50,611 nucleotides of DNA from the NCBI GenBank assembly GCA_028290285.1, contig JAQGKD010000061.1, forward strand, positions 1-50,611, written 5' to 3'. Positions within the stretch are counted from its first letter, which is position 1. Each line of letters begins with the position of its first letter. Positions 44,708 to 50,611 of this stretch are shown here, one piece after another. This stretch comes from Hyphomicrobiales bacterium. Lineage in GTDB: Bacteria; Pseudomonadota; Alphaproteobacteria; Rhizobiales; Beijerinckiaceae. The notes under the pieces were generated by a model. The model saw only the letters and a program-made list of their open reading frames with translations, did not search any database and was not told the origin of the DNA. The position numbers and the translations under genes are program-made.

Positions 44708-44736
44708 TATTTGGCAGTCCGGACGGCTCGATGCAA
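44708..44736 (-). promoter_or_regulatory. Promoter of ffs
   Basis: On the minus strand, TTGCAT (44736-44731), a 17-bp spacer and CAAATA (44713-44708). Six bases separate the -10 from the predicted RNA 5' end at 44701, the expected distance. Confidence 0.6.
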
Positions 44737-44795
44737 GGCCCCTTTCGCAGGGTCGTCCGGACGCCTAGACTGACGCGGTCCAGAAACGAGGTTTC

Positions 44796-45761
44796 ATGCC
44801 CCCGGCCCTCCCCGACGTAACCGACGCTTCGGCCCTTACCGGATACGGCGTCAACGAGCTCGACCGCCTCGCCGAGAAGCGCGACGACAGCGCCTTCGTG
44901 ACTGCTTTGGCGGCGGCCCCCGGCACCCGCCACCTCGTTTTCACCGGAGACGTGCCCCTGTTGCGCCAGCGCGGCGACGTGCTGGACCCCTATTTCCGGC
45001 CGCACGAACTCGCCGGTCTCGGCGCAGTGCGCGAAACAAGCCTGCTCGGGCGCGATTCCGTGGGCGGCGTGTTCGGCTCGCTGCTCGAAGCGCCCGCCGC
45101 CGAATCGGGCGAGGGCGCGACGGGAATCGTCGCCATGGACCTGCGCACGCTCGCGGTTCAGGGACTCCTGCCGCCACCGTTGCTCGGCGCACTGGCCCAG
45201 GCCAAGAGCCTGCTTTACTGGCATGCGCGGCATCGCTTCTGCTCGAATTGCGGGAAGCCGACGCAGGTCGGCGCGGCCGGCTGGCGGCGCGAGTGCGACG
45301 CCTGCGGCGCGCAGCATTTCCCGCGCACGGATCCCGTGGTCATCATGCTGATTACCGATGGGAATTCCTGCTTGCTCGGGCGTCAGGCGCGGTTTGCGCC
45401 GGGCATGTATTCGGCGCTCGCGGGCTTCGTCGAGCCGGGCGAGACCGTCGAACATGCGGTTCGGCGCGAAATCTCCGAGGAATCGGGCATCGCGGTGGGC
45501 ACCGTCACCTATCATGCCTCGCAGCCATGGCCGTTCCCGGCCTCGCTCATGATCGGCTGTTTCGGTCAGGCTTTATCTCGAGAGATCACCATCGACCGGA
45601 CCGAGCTGGAGGACGCCCGCTGGTTCTCGCGCGAAGAGGCGCAGGCCATGTTCGTGGGGCGGCACGAGGGCGGTCTCAAGCCGCCCCAGAAGCTCGCCAT
45701 TGCCTGGCACCTGCTGCGGGCCTTCGTCGAGGGCCGGAGCCCGGAGTTTCCCCCGCGTTGA
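44796..45761 (+). CDS. nudC: NAD(+) diphosphatase / NAD-RNA decapping-type Nudix hydrolase
   Basis: 321 residues. A four-cysteine zinc ribbon, CSNCGKPT and CDACGAQHFPR, precedes the Nudix domain GFVEPGETVEHAVRREISEE. The SQPWPFPASLMIGC motif after the Nudix box is the NudC hallmark. It cleaves NADH to NMNH and AMP and can remove NAD caps from RNA. GAGG precedes the start. It is divergent from ffs and dnaX. Confidence 0.94.
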   Translation: MPPALPDVTDASALTGYGVNELDRLAEKRDDSAFVTALAAAPGTRHLVFTGDVPLLRQRGDVLDPYFRPHELAGLGAVRETSLLGRDSVGGVFGSLLEAPAAESGEGATGIVAMDLRTLAVQGLLPPPLLGALAQAKSLLYWHARHRFCSNCGKPTQVGAAGWRRECDACGAQHFPRTDPVVIMLITDGNSCLLGRQARFAPGMYSALAGFVEPGETVEHAVRREISEESGIAVGTVTYHASQPWPFPASLMIGCFGQALSREITIDRTELEDARWFSREEAQAMFVGRHEGGLKPPQKLAIAWHLLRAFVEGRSPEFPPR

Positions 45762-45794
45762 CATCGCGCACGGGCTGACGTTGATGTCGCGGCG

Positions 45795-46640
45795 ATGAGC
45801 GCGAAAATCCTCCCTCTCCCCGACGGCAAGGCGTTGCGGCTCGACGCGCGCCCTCTCGTCATGGGCATTTTGAACGTCACGCCCGATTCCTTTTCCGACG
45901 GCGGCCGCCACGACGCGGGCGAGCGCGCGCTGGCGCATGCGCGGCGGCTCGTCGGCGAGGGCGCGGACATCCTCGACATCGGCGGCGAATCGACACGGCC
46001 CGGCCATACGCCGGTGAACGCGCTCGACGAGATCGCCCGCGTGGAGCCGGTGATCCGCGCGCTGGCGCCTAGCCTTACCACTCCTATCTCCATCGACACG
46101 ATGAAGGCGGAGGTCGCCGCCCGCGCCCTCGCTGCCGGGGCGACCATCGTCAACGACGTCTGGGGCTTCCAGCGCGATCCCAACATGGCGCGCGTCGTCG
46201 CCGACAGCGGCGCGGTCGCCGTCATCATGCACAATCGTGCCAGCGAAGATCCCGCGCTCGATATCGTCGCCGATGTTCGCGACTACCTCGCCCGCTCGAT
46301 CGAGATCGCACTGAAAGCGGGCGTTCCGCTCGCGCGGCTGATCGTCGATCCCGGCATCGGCTTCGGCAAGACGGCGGAGCAGAACCTGCGTCTCGTGCGC
46401 GAGTTGCGCAGCCTGGAAGCGCTCGGCTGCCCAATCCTGCTCGGCGTCTCTCGCAAGCGCATCATCGGGACCGTGACAGGCCGGGCAGATCCCATGGAGC
46501 GGCTGCACGGCTCGCTCGCACTCGCCGTCATCGGGGCGATGAACGGCGCGGCGATCCTGCGGGTTCACGATGTCGCGCCTCACGTCGACGCGATGAAAAT
46601 GGTCGCAGCACTCTCGTTCCCGCACAAGGCCCAGCCATGA
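45795..46640 (+). CDS. folP: Dihydropteroate synthase
   Basis: 281 residues. It joins para-aminobenzoate to the pterin. MGILNVTPDSFSDGG and DIGGESTRPGH, then PISIDTMKAEVA, INDVWGFQRDP and ILLGVSRKRIIG are the substrate-binding blocks of the TIM barrel. It is the first gene of a folate operon; its stop overlaps folB (ATGA). This enzyme family is the sulfonamide target; nothing here indicates resistance. Confidence 0.95.
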   Translation: MSAKILPLPDGKALRLDARPLVMGILNVTPDSFSDGGRHDAGERALAHARRLVGEGADILDIGGESTRPGHTPVNALDEIARVEPVIRALAPSLTTPISIDTMKAEVAARALAAGATIVNDVWGFQRDPNMARVVADSGAVAVIMHNRASEDPALDIVADVRDYLARSIEIALKAGVPLARLIVDPGIGFGKTAEQNLRLVRELRSLEALGCPILLGVSRKRIIGTVTGRADPMERLHGSLALAVIGAMNGAAILRVHDVAPHVDAMKMVAALSFPHKAQP

Positions 46641-47008
46641 TCGCGAAAGTTCTCATCGAAGCGCTCGAACTGCACGCCTACCACGGCTGGCACCGCCATG
46701 AAGGCGAGTTCGGGCAGGCCTTTCTCGTCGATCTCGACCTCGAGACCGACATCTCGCGCGCCGCCGCGACCGACGAACTCGGCGACGCGCTCGATTACGC
46801 GCGGCTCGTTTCCACCGTGCGCCGCCTCTTCGTGGACACGCGCTACAAGCTGGTGGAGACCGCCGCCGCGACGCTCGCGAAAGGCATTCTGGCGGAGTTT
46901 CCGACCGTTCTCTCGGTCGATCTTCGCGTGCGCAAACTGAAGCCGCCGATTCCCGAGCGGCTCGTCGCCGTCGGTATCCACCTGCGGCTCGACCGCGACG
47001 CGAAATGA
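46637..47008 (+). CDS. folB: Dihydroneopterin aldolase
   Basis: 123 residues, the usual length. VLIEALELHAYHGWHRHEGE with HxxE at the start, the YARLVSTVRRLF block and ETAAATLAKGIL identify the family. It cleaves dihydroneopterin to hydroxymethyl-dihydropterin and glycolaldehyde. It overlaps folP and folK by 4 bp on each side, so the three enzymes are co-translated. Confidence 0.94.
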   Translation: MIAKVLIEALELHAYHGWHRHEGEFGQAFLVDLDLETDISRAAATDELGDALDYARLVSTVRRLFVDTRYKLVETAAATLAKGILAEFPTVLSVDLRVRKLKPPIPERLVAVGIHLRLDRDAK

Positions 47009-47526
47009 GCACGGCGACGACGCGCGCGGTGCTGGCGCTGGGCGGCAATATCGGCGACGTGGCGTCTGCCTTCGTGCAGGCGCTGGGCCTGCTCGCGACA
47101 AACCCGGGCGTGACGCTGCTCGCCCGCTCCGGCGTCTACCGCACAGCGCCCTGGGGCGTGACTGACCAGCCTGATTTCCTGAACATGGCAGTGCTGGTCG
47201 AGACCAGCCTGAGCGCCCGCGCCCTGCTCGATCTTGCCTTGTCGATCGAGCGCGCCAGCGGCCGCGTGCGCGATCTGCGCTGGGGACCGCGCAGCCTCGA
47301 CATAGATGTCATCACCTATGGCGAGGCGACCATCGACGAACCCGACCTGACCATTCCGCATCCACGCCTGACCGAGCGGGCCTTCGTGCTGGTGCCGCTC
47401 GCGGAAATCGCGCCTGACCTCACAATCGGAGGCTCGAGCGTGCGCGACCTCCTGGCGAAAGTGGAGGCCGGCGGCGTTTCGCCGGACGGTGAAGCGCAGG
47501 CGAAACTGGTGGCAGCTGGCTTCTGA
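47005..47526 (+). CDS. folK: Hydroxymethyldihydropterin pyrophosphokinase
   Basis: 173 residues. ALGGNIGD at the start is the ATP/pterin loop, with YRTAPWGVTDQPDFLNMAV and RWGPRSLDIDVITYG, in which DxDxxxxG binds Mg-ATP. IPHPRLTERAFVLVPLAEIA follows. It makes the pterin pyrophosphate used by FolP. It is the last gene of the run, followed by the paired inverted repeats. Confidence 0.95.
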   Translation: MSTATTRAVLALGGNIGDVASAFVQALGLLATNPGVTLLARSGVYRTAPWGVTDQPDFLNMAVLVETSLSARALLDLALSIERASGRVRDLRWGPRSLDIDVITYGEATIDEPDLTIPHPRLTERAFVLVPLAEIAPDLTIGGSSVRDLLAKVEAGGVSPDGEAQAKLVAAGF

Positions 47527-47555
47527 GAGGGATCGACATTCAGAACGGACGAAGT

Positions 47556-47679
47556 CCTTCTCCCAGAGGGAGAAGGTGGCCGTGGAACGGCCGGATGAGG
47601 GGTTTCGGTCTCTCAGAACAAAGAACGTAACCCCTCATCAGCCGGCTCCGCCGACCGCTTCTCCCATGGGGAGAAGCGG
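47556..47679. repeat. Paired inverted-repeat element
   Basis: CCTTCTCCCAGAGGGAGAAGG followed by GGCCGTGGAACGGCC and GGATGAGGGG on the left is mirrored by CCCCTCATCAGCCGGC and CTTCTCCCATGGGGAGAAG on the right. Each half is itself a hairpin, and the halves are complementary to each other. It lies between convergent folK and pheA and may stop transcription from both sides. Confidence 0.75.
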
Positions 47680-47716
47680 GGCCGCGTTGTTGACGTCTCT
47701 TCAACGCCCATCCGTC

Positions 47717-48577
47717 CTAATCCAACGCCTTCTGCGTCTCGATGCGGAACGGATGCGCCGGATACACGCCGAGAACGCGCACTTCGCGCGAGAAGAAGGC
47801 GAGTTCTTCCAAGGCACGCGCAACCGCCGGATCATCCGGGTGGCCGTCGACATCGGCGAGGAATTGCGTCGCCGAGAATTCGCCCTCGACCATGTAACTT
47901 TCGAGCTTGCTCATGTTGACGCCGTTGGTGGCGAAGCCGCCAAGGGCCTTGTAGAGCGCGGCGGGCACGTTGCGGACCCGGAAGACGAAGGTCGTCACCG
48001 TCTGCCCGTTGCCCGAGGCAACCCAGTCCGGCGTCTTCGAGAGCACGACGAAGCGCGTGGTGTTGTGCTCGGCGTCCTCGACGTCATGGGCGAGCGTTTC
48101 GAGATCGTAGATCCCGGCTGCGAGCGCGGGCGCAAGCGCGGCCCGGGTCGGGTCGTTCCATTCGGCGACCTGACGCGCGGCGCCCGCCGTATCCCCCGCC
48201 GTCACAGCCTTCATGCCGAGCTTGCGGATGATGTTGCGGCACTGGCCGAGCGCGTGGATGTGGCTGTAGACGCTCTTGATCGTCGCGAGGCTCGCGCCCT
48301 TCACGGCCAGGAGCTGGAAGTGGATCGGCAGGAAATATTCCCCGACGATATGCAGGCCGGACGTCGGCAGGAAGTGGTGGATGTCCGCCACGCGCCCGGC
48401 GAGCGAATTCTCGATCGGGATCATGCCGAGACCCGCCGTCCCGTCCTGGATCGCGGCGAGCGCATCCTCGAAGGTCGCGCAGGGCAGCGGCTCCCAGTCG
48501 GGATAGACGTCGTTGCAGGCGATGTGCGAATTGGCGCCGGGTTCGCCCTGGTAGGCGATGAGTTTTTTCGCGGTCAT
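47717..48577 (-). CDS. pheA: Prephenate dehydratase
   Basis: 286 residues, monofunctional with no chorismate mutase domain. It starts [20 protein letters not shown]. The catalytic domain carries [20 protein letters not shown] and [14 protein letters not shown] with the Thr-Arg-Phe motif. The C-terminal ACT domain ([10 protein letters not shown]) senses phenylalanine. It turns prephenate into phenylpyruvate. It overlaps the kdsB stop by 4 bp. Confidence 0.94.
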   Translation of the reverse strand: MTAKKLIAYQGEPGANSHIACNDVYPDWEPLPCATFEDALAAIQDGTAGLGMIPIENSLAGRVADIHHFLPTSGLHIVGEYFLPIHFQLLAVKGASLATIKSVYSHIHALGQCRNIIRKLGMKAVTAGDTAGAARQVAEWNDPTRAALAPALAAGIYDLETLAHDVEDAEHNTTRFVVLSKTPDWVASGNGQTVTTFVFRVRNVPAALYKALGGFATNGVNMSKLESYMVEGEFSATQFLADVDGHPDDPAVARALEELAFFSREVRVLGVYPAHPFRIETQKALD

Positions 48578-49320
48578 GTGCGTTCCGATGATGGGGCGAG
48601 GAGATCGCGTGCGCGATCCAGATCGTGCGGCGTGTCGACGCCCAGCGGGACGGCGCGCACGATGGCGACGTCGATGCGCATGCCGGCTTCGAGCGCGCGC
48701 AATTGCTCCAGCTTTTCACGCCGCTCGAGGGGCGATGGCGGCAGCGAGACGAAACGCTCGAGGGCTTTGCGCCTGTAGGCATAGAGCCCGATGTGGTGGA
48801 ACAGGGGGCCCTCGCCCCATGGGACGGTGGCCCGCGAGAAATAGAGCGCGCGCATGCGGCCGGGCGATATCCCGGTGCCCACGACCTTCACGACATTGGG
48901 GTCCGCCCGCTCCTCCGTTCGGGTGATCTGCGCGGCCAGCGTCGCAATATCCACATTCGGGTCGAGCAGCGGCTGGATAGCCGCCTGCACCGAGGCGGGA
49001 TCGATGGTCGGCAGGTCGCCCTGAACGTTGACGATGATGTCGTGCCGCCCGTCAGGGTCGAAGGACTGGATGGCCTCGAAGATCCGGTCCGAGCCCGATT
49101 CGTGGTCGGGCCGGGTCAGGACCGCATGGCCACCGGCCGCACGAATCACCGCCACGATCTCGGGCGCATCGGCAGCCACCAGCACCGGGCCGATCCCTGC
49201 CTCGCAGGCCCGACGCCAGACATGGACGATCATGGGTTCGCCGTGGATATCGGCGAGCGGCTTGCCGGGAAGCCGGGAGGACCCCATGCGGGCCGGGACG
49301 AGGACGATCGGATCAGACAT
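48574..49320 (-). CDS. kdsB: 3-deoxy-manno-octulosonate cytidylyltransferase
   Basis: 248 residues. It activates KDO with CTP for lipopolysaccharide core synthesis. [20 protein letters not shown] is the nucleotide-binding start, with [25 protein letters not shown] and [16 protein letters not shown] following. I chose MSDPIVL as the start; the frame upstream has no family similarity. KDO shows an outer membrane with LPS. It is upstream of pheA, and divergent from the cytochrome c gene. Confidence 0.94.
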   Translation of the reverse strand: MSDPIVLVPARMGSSRLPGKPLADIHGEPMIVHVWRRACEAGIGPVLVAADAPEIVAVIRAAGGHAVLTRPDHESGSDRIFEAIQSFDPDGRHDIIVNVQGDLPTIDPASVQAAIQPLLDPNVDIATLAAQITRTEERADPNVVKVVGTGISPGRMRALYFSRATVPWGEGPLFHHIGLYAYRRKALERFVSLPPSPLERREKLEQLRALEAGMRIDVAIVRAVPLGVDTPHDLDRARDLLAPSSERT

Positions 49321-49549
49321 TTCAGCAGGCGACTTTTCGAAAAGAACACAGAGCGGAACGCCCGCAGCCGGAGGGCAGCCGGAGCGAGGCGGCAAAAGGT
49401 ATCAGGAAGGCTTTGCTTATACGTGTTGCCAACGGCCCCGCAAAGCGGGTAATCAACCCCGCGCGCGTGCCTTTCGTCGGAGAGGGGCTCAATGCGTGAG
49501 CGGGCGCGACCAACGCGCCGAAGGCTGACACAGGCGGAGCCCTAAAGAC

Positions 49550-50101
49550 ATGGATTCATTTGAATTCAACAAGATCGCAGGCGCGGTGCTAGGCACCCTG
49601 CTGTTCGTAATGGGCCTTGGAATTTTCTCCGACGCGCTGTTCCATCACGCTCCCCCCAAGATGGCTGGCTACAACCTGCCGTCCGCCGAGGCCGAGGGGG
49701 CGGCCGCCGCCACCCCGGCCGCCGCCGCAGTGCCGCTCCCCGAACTGCTCGCCAAGGCCGACCCCAAGAAGGGCGAGGCGCTGACCAAGCCCTGCTCGGC
49801 CTGCCACACCTTCGAGAAGGGCGGCCCCAACAAGGTCGGCCCGAACCTCTATGGCGTCGTGAACCGCCCGACCGCCTCGGTCGCCGGTTTCGCCTATTCG
49901 GATTCGCTGAAGGGCAAGGGCGGCCAGTGGTCGTTCGAGAACATCGATCACTTCATCACCAACCCGAAGGGCTATGCCAGCGGCACCAAGATGGCTTACG
50001 GCGGCGAGAAGGATGCTGCCCGTCGCGCCGACATCATCGACTATCTGCGGACCCTGTCCGACAGCCCGGCTCCCCTGCCCGCGCCGGCCAAGGCTCCCTG
50101 A
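49550..50101 (+). CDS. cycM: Membrane-anchored cytochrome c (CycM-type)
   Basis: 183 residues. An uncleaved N-terminal membrane anchor (about 12-31, VLGTLLFVMGLGIFSDALF), an Ala/Pro-rich linker (48-62), and a class I cytochrome c domain with heme motif CSACH (82-86) and a KMAYGG Met ligand. GPNLYGVVNRPTASVAGFAY is typical of alphaproteobacterial c552/CycM, which carries electrons to aa3-type oxidase. It is followed by an intrinsic terminator. Confidence 0.92.
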   Translation: MDSFEFNKIAGAVLGTLLFVMGLGIFSDALFHHAPPKMAGYNLPSAEAEGAAAATPAAAAVPLPELLAKADPKKGEALTKPCSACHTFEKGGPNKVGPNLYGVVNRPTASVAGFAYSDSLKGKGGQWSFENIDHFITNPKGYASGTKMAYGGEKDAARRADIIDYLRTLSDSPAPLPAPAKAP

Positions 50102-50126
50102 GCACAGGCTTATCGCGACCAAGTCG

Positions 50127-50154
50127 AGGCCGGGCATCGTCCCGGCCTTTTTTT
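50127..50154 (+). terminator. Intrinsic terminator after cytochrome c gene
   Basis: AGGCCGGG (50127-50134) and CCCGGCCT (50141-50148) form a perfect 8-bp stem with a 6-nt loop and a run of seven T (50148-50154). It lies 25 bp after the stop codon. Confidence 0.93.
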
Positions 50155-50270
50155 ATGGACGGTTGCTTCGAGAACTTTCCGGCCGCGCGCTGGCGGCCTC
50201 TCGAAAAAGCGACATAATCCGCACGAATCATGGAGCGCCGCAGATCGCGGTCTTCAGACGAGGATGTTGC

Positions 50271-50611
50271 ATGGGCTTTACACGCCGCCAGGCCATCAAG
50301 CTCGGTACCGCCGCGCTCGGTTCGCTCGCCCCTTTCTCATGGGCGAGCGGCAGCGTCGCGGCCGAAGGCGAGATCGAGACCTACGGTCTCTCGACCTTCG
50401 GCGAACTCGCCCTGCCCGCCGATTTCCCGCATTTCGCCTATGTGAACCCCACCGCGCCGAGGGGCGGCACGCTGTCGCTGCAGATCAAGAACACCAGCGG
50501 CAACCAGAATTTCGAGACCTTCGACACGCTCAACATCTTCGTCTTCAAGGGCGATGGCGCGGCCGGCATGGACGCGACATTCGACACGCTGATGTCGGGC
50601 ACCGCCGACGA
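50271..50611 (+). CDS. Extracellular solute-binding protein family 5, 5' part (runs off window)
   Basis: The first 113 residues. A twin-arginine-type leader, MGFTRRQAIKLGTAALG, precedes IETYGLSTFGELALPADFPH and YVNPTAPRGGTLSLQ. This matches the YejA-like branch of peptide/microcin-C-type ABC binding proteins (SBP_bac_5), with the LNIFVFKGDGAAG block in the expected place. It would deliver peptides or similar ligands to an ABC importer whose other genes would lie beyond the window. The start is preceded by GAGG at about 7 nt. Confidence 0.85.
   Translation, partial: MGFTRRQAIKLGTAALGSLAPFSWASGSVAAEGEIETYGLSTFGELALPADFPHFAYVNPTAPRGGTLSLQIKNTSGNQNFETFDTLNIFVFKGDGAAGMDATFDTLMSGTAD

Noticed and set aside
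1..50611. CRISPR array, integrase, transposase or complete insertion sequence
   Set aside because: I found no regularly spaced direct repeats and no recognisable transposase or integrase motifs on either strand.

Overview
The window is high-GC DNA from an alphaproteobacterium, most likely of the order Hyphomicrobiales (Rhizobiales). The main support is gene order: rpmH-rnpA-yidC-engB-argB-HAD-dapD-dapE-truA-fmt-def-rmuC, then recR-ybaB-dnaX-ffs, and a CycM-type membrane-anchored cytochrome c. The DnaX clamp loader also lacks its zinc-module cysteines, as I recall it does in this order. The organism cannot be named from sequence alone.

Region 1 (1-8.9 kb) is accessory in character. It holds the 5' part of a short-chain dehydrogenase gene, a glycoside hydrolase family 15 remnant readable only across four reading frames, and a minus-strand gene set: two tandem DUF3604 genes (secreted, PHP-like metal motifs), a membrane-anchored parvulin isomerase and a HupE/UreJ-type membrane protein. 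An FNR/FixK-like box lies upstream and a perfect 12-bp stem-loop lies between the DUF3604 genes and the isomerase. A truncated arylsulfatase lies behind the promoter. This set is my best candidate for an undescribed system.

Region 2 (8.9-17.3 kb) is one plus-strand run of eight genes. A branched-chain-type ABC importer (livF, binding protein, livH, livM, livG) is split around a three-subunit molybdenum hydroxylase (CoxL/CoxM/CoxS type). The layout implies uptake of a small molecule and its hydroxylation in the cytoplasm; the substrate is unknown.

Region 3 (17.3-18.7 kb) is gene debris (a cupin remnant and a possible Tlde1-like remnant) up to the 3' end of a tRNA-Arg(ACG) gene. With region 2 this looks like an old insertion at a tRNA gene, although no integrase is visible.

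Region 4 (18.9-27.4 kb), minus strand: histidine kinase, flavin disulfide oxidoreductase, VTT-domain membrane protein, NagZ-type glycosidase, NnrU-family membrane protein, the histidine-biosynthesis pair HisG/HisZ, and a cupin.

Region 5 (27.5-50.6 kb) is core genome: ribosome and tRNA maturation, membrane insertion, arginine and lysine/peptidoglycan precursor synthesis, formyl-methionine metabolism, replication and recombination, SRP RNA, folate synthesis (folP-folB-folK), pheA, kdsB, cytochrome c and the start of an oligopeptide-type binding protein. Accessory items inside it are a HigBA toxin-antitoxin pair between engB and argB, an AT-rich small membrane ORF with two abutting palindromes between the HAD gene and dapD, and dispersed inverted repeats.
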